NCBI GenBank assembly: GCA_030430725.1 | Contig: JAUIKP010000119.1 | Coordinates: 1-8,678 of the forward strand | Direction of reading: 5' to 3' | DNA: 8,678 nt | Origin: Nitrospiria bacterium | Lineage (GTDB): Bacteria; Nitrospirota; Nitrospiria; Nitrospirales; UBA8639 | Shown here: piece after piece, positions 1 to 7,342 of the stretch | Layout of the letters: each line of letters starts with the position of its first letter | Position numbering within the stretch: position 1 is the first letter of the stretch | Position numbers and translations under genes: made by a program | The notes under the pieces: generated by a model | Database searches by the model: none | What the model saw: the letters and a program-made list of their open reading frames with translations, nothing else | Told to the model about the DNA's origin: nothing

Positions 1-1
1 T

Positions 2-889
2 TCCAAGGCGACGGTACATCCCTAATCGAGAATAGATACTTTGCAAAACCCACAAAGCCCATGCGACCGGACGACCAAAATGTTTTCGGAAAAAATAATA
101 TTGATTAGCGTAATAAATTTCCTTTTGTTTTGAAAGATCCCCCCCAAATGAAGCTCCGGACTGATGCTCTACGACTGCCTCAGGAACGTGCCACACCTCC
201 CAACCGGCTTGCGTGGCCCTGAGGCACAGATCAACATCTTCATAATACAAAAAAAATTTTTCATCAAATCCGCCAACTTCATTCCAGATTGCACGCCGAC
301 AACAAAGGAAGGCACCGGATACCCATCCCACAGGCTCCGCTTTATAAGGGATGCAATATTTTGTCGAACACCGGCCTACCACCCGACGAAAGAACCCTCG
401 AGGTCCCATACGTTTAGCCACCCAGGCCAACGGCTTATCCAGCACAAGGCCAGTCAAAGAAGGTGGATCCCCCATCGATTGCAAAGGCCGGCCAGACGGG
501 TCAACAAGGCGGCCTCCGATAATTCCCACCCGGGGATGCTTCTCATGGAATTGGATAAGGGTACGAATGGCCTTTTCCGTCGCAATGGTGTCCGGGTTCA
601 AAAATAAGGCAAAGGATCCACTCGTAGCCGCTACCCCGATATTACACGCTCGCCCAAAACCAATATTATCCTGAAGGGCAATAAGATTGACCTGTGGAAA
701 TTCTTTCTGCAATTTGTCCGCAGTACCATCCTTCGAATCATTATCCACAACCACGAGCTCAACATCAGAAATGTTGAGTAGGGGCCCCAAACAGGCACCG
801 ATGCAGGTGCAGGAATTATAGGTCACAATAATGATGGAACAGAGCTTCGGCGTATGCAGCATCCCCTCCATTGATTCAGAATTCGTCAT
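2..889 (-). CDS. Family 2 glycosyltransferase, rhamnosyltransferase-like (C-terminus cut by window edge)
   Basis: Transfers a sugar from a nucleotide-sugar donor to a growing surface glycan at the cytoplasmic side of the membrane. The reading frame is open for 296 codons from ATG 889 to the window edge with no stop. A GT-A nucleotide-binding core is visible: IIIVTYNS at residues 19-26, VVVDNDSKDGT at 46-56, and LNPDT at 97-101, which carries the metal-binding Asp in place of a DXD. GWVSGAFL follows at about 188-195, then GGFDE...YYEDVDLCLR at 206-224, the acceptor/catalytic-base region typical of the WbbL/RfbF-like branch. AGGA lies 4 nt before the ATG. Later in-frame ATGs (codons 7 and 10) would remove only a non-conserved leader. 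It is separated from the SGNH gene upstream by 383 bp, so it may have its own promoter. The fold call is secure. Donor and acceptor cannot be read from the sequence. Confidence 0.93.
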   Translation of the reverse strand, partial: MTNSESMEGMLHTPKLCSIIIVTYNSCTCIGACLGPLLNISDVELVVVDNDSKDGTADKLQKEFPQVNLIALQDNIGFGRACNIGVAATSGSFALFLNPDTIATEKAIRTLIQFHEKHPRVGIIGGRLVDPSGRPLQSMGDPPSLTGLVLDKPLAWVAKRMGPRGFFRRVVGRCSTKYCIPYKAEPVGWVSGAFLCCRRAIWNEVGGFDEKFFLYYEDVDLCLRATQAGWEVWHVPEAVVEHQSGASFGGDLSKQKEIYYANQYYFFRKHFGRPVAWALWVLQSIYSRLGMYRRLG

Positions 890-1272
890 TGTTTCCTACT
901 CAGTCACATCCAACGCCCATTTTCCAGAAAGCTTCCTGACAACCATCCCACCTGGTCGATGAAATCTCTAGACTGTAGACATGAATACCACTTTTTTGCT
1001 CCTGCGGTATGCTTCCCTTCCCATCCTTGCCCATCCGGCGCCCTAGCTGCCGATAAAGTGTGAACCTGAAGTTCCCGTCCAAACACTCAGCATAAAACCA
1101 TTTTCGCGGGCAAAAGGGTGAACTCATCTATGGATATCCCATTGGCACGGGCTCCACGACGGAGGAGAACGCGTATGCATAAGATTTTATCATCCTCAGT
1201 TATCCCGATTATTGTTCGAAAAATTGCAGAACCAACATCTCCCCCAAAAGCTTCAAAGAGAAACAATGATCA
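890..1272. other. 383-bp gap between the SGNH hydrolase and glycosyltransferase genes
   Basis: No convincing intact gene. On the minus strand, the SGNH frame continues past its two tandem stops (TGATGA, 1270-1275) for 60 codons to a TGA at 1087-1089, and then another 60 codons to a TGA at 904-906. The first stretch reads like a protein C-terminus and is listed separately. The second looks random. An overlapping 75-codon minus-strand ORF (ATG 1127 to stop 900) has no Shine-Dalgarno sequence and no recognisable motif. I see no strong stem-loop followed by a T-tract, so I cannot place a terminator for the SGNH gene, nor a good -35/-10 pair for the glycosyltransferase. Confidence 0.6.
1087..1269 (-). 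pseudogene. Possible C-terminal remnant of a beta-sandwich protein
   Basis: This stretch has 60 sense codons with no start codon near its beginning, in the same frame as the SGNH hydrolase but separated from it by two consecutive TGA stops. The translation has the alternating hydrophobic pattern of beta strands (SAIFRTIIGIT, KILCIRVLLRR) and closes with GISIDEFTLLP shortly before the stop. That ending resembles the last strand of carbohydrate-binding-like beta-sandwich domains, which often finish with an Asp-Asp/Asp-Glu, aromatic, Leu, Pro pattern. I infer that it is the tail of a gene whose front was lost by deletion. TGA ends several intact genes in the window (the membrane enzyme, dioxygenase and nucleotidyltransferase), so recoding of the two stops is unlikely. 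A chance open frame remains possible. Confidence 0.33.
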
Positions 1273-2499
1273 TCAATCGAATAGCGATCGCTCCTTCAGA
1301 CTCAGACTCAGCTTTTTCATACCTAATTCGTTTCCTAAATTATTTAGGTGTCTATCACTCCGTGAAACGACAATTTCGTTACCACCTGGCAAATCAAAGA
1401 CAACTAAATCTTCAGAAGAGATGACATCTTTCAACAGGCGAGTATAATCCAAGGAAACTCTAAATATATTCCCTTGCGAATCCGTCACACACTTAACCAT
1501 TTGTTTTCCTCGCTTATCAAAATCCTCTCGCACAGGATAGAACGCAAGAAATTTTGAATGATGTTTTTCTACTTCCATTTTTACATGCCACAATAGACTT
1601 TTAGTAATTGCCACCAGATATTCATCTCGCCTGGATGGATTTATCATAAAAGGAGAAAAGTGGCTTCTGCTGTGCAGAAAATCTTCTCCGGACTTTACGG
1701 TGTACCCAATTTCATTATTGAGATCCAATATCGTATTAAAAAACTCGACTTGATTAATAACCGTCAGCCCCTCACATACATATTCATTTTCGGGTTTACG
1801 GGTTTTATGGAACGATGGCATTTTCTGAAGCCAACGACGAAGAATACGTTGTTCCAATGTTTCTTTCTGAAAATTTGCCATCACCGTCTCGATTAATTGG
1901 ACGATGGCACTATTATGCAAGTAAGATCCTGAGAGAAAGAAAGGGCCATAGAGTTCACCATCTGTCAGCCTAAAGGTTGGCTTCAAGGGTCCCGCCTGCG
2001 AAGTCGCACTTCTATCTGGAAACGCATTTTCCCAAAAATCATTTCCTGGGGTTGTCCATAACAAAACCAAGTCTGCCCTATACAAGTTGAAATACTCTTG
2101 TAAGGCAAGTAGCTGTTGATCCTGCCCCCACCCTGACGAAGCAAGGGAAAACACTTTGACTGGTTTATGCAACTGACTCGTGAGAAATTCCTGAAGAAAC
2201 TGTTCAGGCATGTGTTCCGGTTGGTTGGCATACGCTTCGACTTGGCTGTCCCCCACAAGCAATACCACATAATCCTCGGTCTGATAGTGAATGCTTTGTC
2301 CTCGATATCCAAATTGATTGGTCGTTAAAGCATCATATTTAGATAACTTTCTACCCGCAGAATTTTCCCACCCCCACCCTGACTTCAGGGTAGATGGAAT
2401 TCCCATACCACGCAGTAAGGCTTCCATGATGAAAATCGCAATTATTGTCGATCCAACAATAAGGGCCAAGTTCTGTTTCATCTGCTTCCAGGCTTCCAC
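1273..2499 (-). CDS. Membrane-anchored SGNH/GDSL-type hydrolase
   Basis: A 408-aa protein of the SGNH fold, whose members hydrolyse or transfer acyl esters, often O-acetyl groups on polysaccharides. One hydrophobic helix (about residues 9-28) should anchor it with the catalytic domain outside the cytoplasm. Block I is LVGDSQVEA with nucleophile Ser85. The glycine block is SSGWGQ (121-126), and the Asn block is TTPGNDFWEN with Asn153. The C-terminal acid/base pair is DRHLNNLG with Asp382 and His384. All four SGNH elements are therefore present and in the usual order. The start is GTG 2499, the first possible start after an in-frame stop at 2562-2560 and preceded by a purine-rich GGGGGCGAG. ATG 2481 (402 aa) is a good alternative. 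The gene ends with tandem TGA codons and starts 29 bp after the 131-aa ORF, probably in the same operon. The substrate is unknown; a role in glycan O-acyl editing is inferred from the neighbours. Confidence 0.85.
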   Translation of the reverse strand: MEAWKQMKQNLALIVGSTIIAIFIMEALLRGMGIPSTLKSGWGWENSAGRKLSKYDALTTNQFGYRGQSIHYQTEDYVVLLVGDSQVEAYANQPEHMPEQFLQEFLTSQLHKPVKVFSLASSGWGQDQQLLALQEYFNLYRADLVLLWTTPGNDFWENAFPDRSATSQAGPLKPTFRLTDGELYGPFFLSGSYLHNSAIVQLIETVMANFQKETLEQRILRRWLQKMPSFHKTRKPENEYVCEGLTVINQVEFFNTILDLNNEIGYTVKSGEDFLHSRSHFSPFMINPSRRDEYLVAITKSLLWHVKMEVEKHHSKFLAFYPVREDFDKRGKQMVKCVTDSQGNIFRVSLDYTRLLKDVISSEDLVVFDLPGGNEIVVSRSDRHLNNLGNELGMKKLSLSLKERSLFD

Positions 2500-2528
2500 C
2501 GCAAGCTCGCCCCCAAGGAGACGGGAAA

Positions 2529-2924
2529 TTAACGGTAATTTCGAATATTCATGTGCGATTCAATCATCATCCAAAGGATGCTTTGGAAATATGTTGAGGC
2601 AACCGGTTCAATCCCCTGGCCCGGTTTAATGAGCAACATTCGCAGCGGGAACACACGTTTGGCTTCCAAAATCAGACAGACCAACCCGAGCATATCTTCC
2701 ATGAAATGCAGGCCAAGCGATCCCACAAAACATGCCTCACTCATTCCGACGTCGAGACGTTTCCCTGAAAATCCTAAAAGGGCTCGTCCAGATGCCAAGC
2801 CCCGCACTAAACAAATGCTGGAACTGTTCCTCACATAATCCAACGGGTATATGGGGTTCCGGTTAAGCCATAGCTTGGGTTTGTCACGCCCAATGACTGG
2901 ATTTGCCCTTATCAGCTTGGTCAT
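2529..2924 (-). CDS. Hypothetical protein, 131 aa, translationally coupled to the upstream membrane enzyme
   Basis: I do not recognise a family. The case for a real gene is its position: its ATG overlaps the stop of the 859-aa enzyme as ATGA (2921-2924), and its TAA lies 29 bp before the GTG of the SGNH hydrolase, so it exactly fills the space between two real genes on the same strand. The protein is basic at its N-terminus (RDKPKLWLNRN), has no signal peptide, and has a mildly hydrophobic middle (LHFMEDMLGLVCLILEA, about residues 73-89) that is unlikely to be a full transmembrane helix because of the Glu-Asp pair. Three cysteines and many methionines are present. There is no Shine-Dalgarno sequence of its own; the upstream TTTCAGCCA is not purine-rich, so translation would depend on the preceding gene. 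A non-coding spacer with a chance open frame cannot be excluded. Confidence 0.5.
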   Translation of the reverse strand: MTKLIRANPVIGRDKPKLWLNRNPIYPLDYVRNSSSICLVRGLASGRALLGFSGKRLDVGMSEACFVGSLGLHFMEDMLGLVCLILEAKRVFPLRMLLIKPGQGIEPVASTYFQSILWMMIESHMNIRNYR

Positions 2925-5500
2925 TGGCTGAAATTCTTTTCCTCAAGTGTGGAGCGAATAAAATCCAATTGTTCGGGAGAAAAGGAGAATTCCCATGCTC
3001 GGTTGCTTAAAGAGACAACAATGAATCTGATATCACTTGGATAAGGCTTGAGAACTTTCACCGGGATTTTAATCCTGAACCCACTGTGGAACAATGACTT
3101 CTGTTGATGAGCCTCCACGACATCTTGCCTGGAGATTCCAACTTCTGCCCTAGCCGTTAATTTTCCGTTTGTGAAAATGAAAACCTCTTCAGCTGGTTGA
3201 TTTTTTTCAAGATCAGCAGCCCATCCTTCCACAACAATTGATTCCGCTGAAAGAAGGACACGATCCAGATTCCCAGTCAGATGCTTTTCACCCGCATCGA
3301 CCACAATCTCCTGCTCACCGGAAAACACAAGCTTTGATTGACTCGAGGCTTCGTGATGCAAACGGATCATTGTCTCCTCACCACTCAAAGCCCCCTGACT
3401 TGCCAAGGGTATGGGAGTTAAGTTTGTATCATGATCTCCAATCAGAAACACCCTCACTGTGTTCTCACCTGACTGGAAAGCCGAAGGGGGAAATAAAACA
3501 GAAAAATAATTCCGTTTTCCATCCCATAAGGATGCCTGGGTCGTAGCCCAAACTCGCCCATTGAGCGAAATAGCGATCGGTAAGTTTCGGCGACCCGTGC
3601 CAATAATGTGTCCGCTAAAAAGAGCAGGCAGGTATCTGCTTTCAAGATTCACGTGATCTAATTGATGAGGATTTTCATTTATATATTTCAGGGAGGACGA
3701 GTGACCAATGTCTAAATCACCAAGTTCTTGTCCAATCAAATTTGAAGCCGGCCCCTTTGGCACAAGCCGGTCGAGTGCCGTGTGCTCTCCAAAATGATCG
3801 ACCTGCCACTTGAGACGAGGAAATCTCTTCAGATCTTGCAATTTGATTTTTCCTACTCCGAGAAAATCTATCTCGTCCCTCGGCGGATTTTCATTGTCCA
3901 ACATGGAAAACCCATCTATAGCCTTGGGGATCTTTAAACCTAGGACATCGGCGATGGTTGGCAACACATCAATTCCGCTGACAAGCCGCTCACGAATGCT
4001 TCCCTCACGTTGCCCAGGCAGCTTGACGAACATGGGAACCTTTAGAATATCGCTCTCATTTCCCTTTTGTACCTCTCGCATGGATAGCCCACGCTGAAAG
4101 GAAACACCATGATCGGCCGTCACGATAATGAGCGCCTTATCGAAAAGATCTGCGGTTTCAAGTAAACGTCGCAATTTCCCGAGGAACTGATCAACATATC
4201 CAATTTGCTGCAGATATTGGTAGTACGCCGTAAGAATCAAGGGTTCTTTCCCTATCCACCTCCCCCCCCAACCAGGGCCATCAATCCAACCGGCAGGAAT
4301 GAATCGCTCCCTGTTAAAATATTGCTGACCTGACACCAAATATTCATACCTCGTATGAGGCAGGATGACGTGAAGAAAATGGAGGACAGGACTTGAGGTT
4401 TGCTCTATTTGAGAAAGGAAAGAAGTGATCCGCGATTCTCTTGAGCTATCGCTCCCCACAGCAAGATCGGGATGGATACTACTCTCGTTTTGCCCAAGAA
4501 TCCCTTTCCTCAACAATTCCTCACCGAAACCGGTCCATTGCGCGTGGAGCGGGGGCAACTGTTTTCCTAATTGTGGCGGGGCAATAATATGTAAAAATAT
4601 GGCTACTAGATCTGCAAAAAAGGACTTGTAAGGAAGGGACGAACCAGCAGCAGCTTCTTCCTGGCATAGCGTTTGGGGACAAAGTCTTGTCACAGATTCC
4701 ACGACATTAAGAGCATACCGGTCTCCCAACATTGTAAACAGATTTTGCGGATGATCTGCTGCCGTCGGATTGAGTCGAACGCCAGCTTTTGGCTGCCGCC
4801 CAGTCAAAATTCCAGACACCGCAGTTGCGGTTTCTACATACGTTGCAACCGCATTAGGAAACCAATAACTTTGTGCCGCTAGATCGGCAAAATTAGGGAA
4901 ACGTACCGGATCGATCCGACCTCCGGCATCCAATAACGCGGTGATGTTGAATTCATCCAGCACTACAAGGACAACCGGGATCGGGTTATTTATTGCAATT
5001 GGGGCCTTTGGCTCAATAGCATCAGGCATGACAAGTCGACCGACGGGAGTAAACAACAAAAACCATAGCGGAAATGCCACCACGACTGGTGAAAGGACCG
5101 TGAGAAACAGCCGGAACGCCTGCCCGCGAACATAAAGGACCGAAAAAAGAAAACCGATCAACAATGCAAACCCGACAATCAAGAGATCAGATCCATCCAC
5201 TAGTCGCTGCACCGGAGGCAGGACTGTGAGAAAGGCCAGGCCAAAAACAAATACCAAATGCAGGATAGTCCGAACACGCTCACCGACTAGCCAGGCGGCC
5301 AATTCAAGCAGCACCAGGACTAGTGCCACACCAATCGAGAGGACGAAGACCATCCCGATGATAAGCCCCGGACCGGCCTTATGAGAAACAAAAAACTCGG
5401 GATTCTGGCCAAGGAGGTCATAGAGCGGCTGGGCAATGGCCAAGCCAGCGAGGGCAAACAGGTGCAAAAATTCCACAAGGACCATACGAATACCAGGCAT
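2921..5500 (-). CDS. Five-helix membrane enzyme of the sulfatase/alkaline-phosphatase superfamily with two C-terminal beta-rich domains
   Basis: An 859-aa protein. Five predicted membrane helices come first (about 5-24, 46-72, 76-95, 105-124, 131-151), then a periplasmic sulfatase-fold domain (about 174-530). Metal and active-site elements are VVLVVLDE (Asp182, Glu183), ILPHTRYEY (His382) and IIVTADHG (Asp463, His464). The nucleophile segment TATAVSGILTGR aligns with sulfatase CxPSRxxLLTGR, placing Thr224 where sulfatases have the Cys that becomes formylglycine. Five helices plus a Thr nucleophile is the plan of LtaS and EptA, so phosphoryl-group transfer (phosphoglycerol or phosphoethanolamine type) is more likely than sulfate-ester hydrolysis. 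This is inferred, not shown. Two beta-rich modules follow: about 635-690 (ISLNGRVWATT, GENTVRVFLIGD) and about 752-830 (VVEGWAAD, IFTNGK, ISRQDV, GFRIKIP). They may bind glycan. The start is ATG 5500 with a weak ribosome site; ATG 5485 is an alternative. A 198-bp gap precedes it, and its stop overlaps the next ORF. Confidence 0.88.
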   Translation of the reverse strand: MPGIRMVLVEFLHLFALAGLAIAQPLYDLLGQNPEFFVSHKAGPGLIIGMVFVLSIGVALVLVLLELAAWLVGERVRTILHLVFVFGLAFLTVLPPVQRLVDGSDLLIVGFALLIGFLFSVLYVRGQAFRLFLTVLSPVVVAFPLWFLLFTPVGRLVMPDAIEPKAPIAINNPIPVVLVVLDEFNITALLDAGGRIDPVRFPNFADLAAQSYWFPNAVATYVETATAVSGILTGRQPKAGVRLNPTAADHPQNLFTMLGDRYALNVVESVTRLCPQTLCQEEAAAGSSLPYKSFFADLVAIFLHIIAPPQLGKQLPPLHAQWTGFGEELLRKGILGQNESSIHPDLAVGSDSSRESRITSFLSQIEQTSSPVLHFLHVILPHTRYEYLVSGQQYFNRERFIPAGWIDGPGWGGRWIGKEPLILTAYYQYLQQIGYVDQFLGKLRRLLETADLFDKALIIVTADHGVSFQRGLSMREVQKGNESDILKVPMFVKLPGQREGSIRERLVSGIDVLPTIADVLGLKIPKAIDGFSMLDNENPPRDEIDFLGVGKIKLQDLKRFPRLKWQVDHFGEHTALDRLVPKGPASNLIGQELGDLDIGHSSSLKYINENPHQLDHVNLESRYLPALFSGHIIGTGRRNLPIAISLNGRVWATTQASLWDGKRNYFSVLFPPSAFQSGENTVRVFLIGDHDTNLTPIPLASQGALSGEETMIRLHHEASSQSKLVFSGEQEIVVDAGEKHLTGNLDRVLLSAESIVVEGWAADLEKNQPAEEVFIFTNGKLTARAEVGISRQDVVEAHQQKSLFHSGFRIKIPVKVLKPYPSDIRFIVVSLSNRAWEFSFSPEQLDFIRSTLEEKNFSQ

Positions 5501-5698
5501 ATTTAACTCATTTTAGGAAGTGGTCATTTGGGTCCCTGATGACAGAGCTTGGGGCCAATTCAGATGATTATGGTTGGGATGACAAGTGTCTTTGGAGGAA
5601 GGCGTGCGGAACATTCAAGAAGTCTGTCAACGACACCTCAGATTTTTCAGGATGATTCAAATTCTTAAGTAAATTTGACCGGGTTATATGCCCCTGAA
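5501..5698. other. 198-bp gap, possible promoter region for the membrane-enzyme operon
   Basis: No coding frame of note. On the minus strand a TTGACA hexamer occurs at about 5625-5630, but the bases 17 nt further on (GCACGC) do not resemble a -10 box, so I do not call a promoter. The gap is the clearest place for a new transcription start between the methyltransferase and the 859-aa enzyme. An AT-rich dyad near the methyltransferase stop is listed separately. Confidence 0.4.
5657..5678. repeat. AT-rich inverted repeat downstream of the methyltransferase gene
   Basis: A perfect 7-bp inverted repeat (TCAAATT / AATTTGA) flanks an 8-base spacer, CTTAAGTA. It begins about 20 bp past the stop of the methyltransferase gene. 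Only one of the seven pairs is G-C and no T-tract follows on the minus strand, so it is a poor intrinsic terminator. A protein-binding dyad or chance is equally possible. Confidence 0.25.
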
Positions 5699-7099
5699 TT
5701 ACATTCGTTTAAACCACACCAACATTCGTCCGCTTTTTGAGACGGTTTCATTCTTAATGATCACCGCCTTTTCTTTCAGAAGCGCCATGAAATGTTCGGC
5801 GGTGTAATCAGGGAAAATATCCTGACGCAGACTTAACAACTCTTGCACCATAGGATCATTTTTCGGAACAAATTCGATGACCCCCTGTGGCGCAAGCCTG
5901 ATAAGCCAACTGACAACCTGACCCAACGGGATATTCCTGGCAATAGCTAAGTGATGAACAAGAGCCAAGGCGAGGACGGCATCCGCTGAGACCCGGGACT
6001 GCAAACTTTCTCGCTCGTGACCATTCCACCCTTGGCTTGGACTTGGATTAGCCGCATCCATAAACAGAGCTTGAAAAGAGAGACGCCTCTCGGCTGATCG
6101 ATGGTAACTGCCATCCAACGCTCCCTGATCAAAGTCAAACCCCACGACGTTCCGTGCCCCGCCTTCCAACGCCGCCTCCGAATATTCACCGGTATTGCAT
6201 CCCAAATCCCATACAAGTGTGGGCTGGACCTTTTGGGAAAATTCAAGAATGAATTGTTTTTTAGATTGGATTTCCGTTGAAGAATAACTACAGGTTCTAT
6301 CGTAGTCCCCCCACGTGCTTTCACCCTTATTCAGAGGAGTCAAATGGCTGATCCAATGAAACATTTTTTCCAGCATCGCCTTGAAAGAAGAAAGGGGGAG
6401 CGAGGCCCTGGCTAACGAATGATCTTGAAGGCTTTTCGTACGTTTAGTGGAAGTGTTTTGAAAAAGATCCTGCAAAACGACGTGGGTCAAGACATTCCAC
6501 TTCCAGCAGTGTCGCCACTTGAGTAACTTTCGGATCTCTCCAGTTGTGATTCCCTCCTGCGTTCCCCGATACCAGGCGTTGTGAGCTATGCCAAAAAATG
6601 CGCGAAGTAACAGAGGGTTCAGGAATTGTTCGCAAAATTGGCGATGACCATTCCACAATTCACCAGATTGATAGCGCCTAAAGGAGAGGTGATCTATAAA
6701 AACAGGCTGAATTCCCTGAAATTGAATATTGTAAGCCGAGGCATCGGAAAGCGTGACACCAACTTCCAATGATTTCAACTGGATCCGTAAATGCAGGAGT
6801 GCGGCGGCCTTCAGGGCCGGAAATGACCATTCATAAGGATAGGAGATAAGTGGGAGCCTGGGTGCTTCCAATACATACCGAGGTTTTGGATCTGAGAGCC
6901 CCAGAACATCTGAAGACACAATCTCAAACGGAAGGAGCAAGCCTTCGGTCGCAAGTTTTTGAAATAATCCTGTTGAAGTGACAAAATCGAAATCCTGAGA
7001 AAAACAATGATTGACTGTCCTAAAGATACGCCCCTCAAACTGGTACACGCTCCCACTGGGATCACGGAAGGATCCTGGAAGGGGTTCGACACCACCCAT
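5699..7099 (-). CDS. Kinase-like domain fused to class I SAM-dependent methyltransferase
   Basis: A 466-aa cytoplasmic protein. The C-terminal half is a Rossmann methyltransferase: SAM-binding VWDLGCNTGE (296-305), GFDFDQ (320-325), then MDAANPSP (347-354), ALALVHHLAI (377-386), IEFVPKNDPMV (408-418) and RQDIFPDYT (425-433). This is the signature set of a family sometimes annotated as NoeA-like. The N-terminal half carries SDASAYNIQF (118-127) and PVFIDHLSF (132-140). These match the kinase catalytic loop D-x4-N and the metal-binding Asp of DFG: Asp119, Asn124 and Asp136 are all present. The start is ATG 7099 because it overlaps the stop of the 78-aa gene as TAATG; the frame extends 26 codons further upstream, but that part overlaps the neighbour and looks non-coding. 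Coupling suggests equimolar production with the small membrane protein. The acceptor is unknown. A surface glycan or its lipid-linked precursor is inferred from context. Confidence 0.9.
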   Translation of the reverse strand: MGGVEPLPGSFRDPSGSVYQFEGRIFRTVNHCFSQDFDFVTSTGLFQKLATEGLLLPFEIVSSDVLGLSDPKPRYVLEAPRLPLISYPYEWSFPALKAAALLHLRIQLKSLEVGVTLSDASAYNIQFQGIQPVFIDHLSFRRYQSGELWNGHRQFCEQFLNPLLLRAFFGIAHNAWYRGTQEGITTGEIRKLLKWRHCWKWNVLTHVVLQDLFQNTSTKRTKSLQDHSLARASLPLSSFKAMLEKMFHWISHLTPLNKGESTWGDYDRTCSYSSTEIQSKKQFILEFSQKVQPTLVWDLGCNTGEYSEAALEGGARNVVGFDFDQGALDGSYHRSAERRLSFQALFMDAANPSPSQGWNGHERESLQSRVSADAVLALALVHHLAIARNIPLGQVVSWLIRLAPQGVIEFVPKNDPMVQELLSLRQDIFPDYTAEHFMALLKEKAVIIKNETVSKSGRMLVWFKRM

Positions 7100-7335
7100 T
7101 ACTTCTGATCTTCGGAAGGAGAACGTTCGGATTCTTCCCGAGCATTTCCACGAAACAGTCCGACAAATCGCCTCCAATACAACTTCAGAATCACCACAGC
7201 GCCGGCAATGCCACCCAACAAGAGTTGCAACACCATGCTTCCCGTACCGGGATCAAGATAGGCCAGTGCCGAACTTTCGAATCCGAACACTATTAGAGTT
7301 ATACTAATTGCGAGAAAACTCGCTAAATGTCTCAT
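7099..7335 (-). CDS. Small membrane protein with YLDPGTG motif
   Basis: A 78-aa protein. Residues 1-25 are a hydrophobic helix that may be a signal peptide (cleavage possible after SALA). Next comes YLDPGTGSMVLQLLLGG (26-42), whose second half begins a membrane helix running to about residue 52, followed by a basic YWRRF segment and a charged tail rich in Glu, Ser and Arg. Short proteins with this YLDPGTGS motif recur in bacteria, from memory commonly next to methyltransferases like the one here; their function is not known to me. The start is well supported by a strong ribosome site. Its TAA shares one base with the ATG of the methyltransferase, so the two are translated together. A plausible role, inferred only from the pairing, is to hold the soluble methyltransferase at the inner membrane, where lipid-linked glycans are handled. 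Confidence 0.85.
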   Translation of the reverse strand: MRHLASFLAISITLIVFGFESSALAYLDPGTGSMVLQLLLGGIAGAVVILKLYWRRFVGLFRGNAREESERSPSEDQK

Positions 7336-7342
7336 TTTGCTA

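Noticed and set aside
164..674. Plus-strand open frames of 107-147 codons
   Set aside because: They are antisense to a glycosyltransferase with clear GT-A motifs and carry no recognisable domains.
904..1086. A 60-codon minus-strand frame starting with GTG, in frame with the SGNH gene
   Set aside because: The translation looks random and has no ribosome site. I considered UGA recoding to join it to the upstream frames, but several intact genes here end in TGA and Trp is encoded by TGG.
900..1127. A 75-codon minus-strand ORF just before the glycosyltransferase
   Set aside because: It has no Shine-Dalgarno sequence, no motif and an odd composition, and it overlaps a more protein-like remnant in another frame.
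1284..1291. GCGATCGC octamer, the HIP1 element of cyanobacteria
   Set aside because: I noticed only a single copy, inside the SGNH coding region; HIP1 genomes carry it very often.
2134..2380. CCCCCACCCTGAC occurring twice
   Set aside because: Both copies encode Ser-Gly-Trp-Gly in the SGNH protein; coincidence of codon choice.
2373..2388. Stem-loop-like ACCCTG-ACTT-CAGGGT
   Set aside because: It lies inside the SGNH coding sequence near its 5' end with no T-tract, and is explained by codons.
5625..5630. TTGACA as a -35 box upstream of the 859-aa gene
   Set aside because: The sequence at the expected spacing is GC-rich and does not resemble TATAAT.
7100..7177. 26-codon upstream extension of the methyltransferase frame
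   Set aside because: It lies wholly within the 78-aa gene in another frame. The TAATG junction and the conserved start of the domain support ATG 7099.
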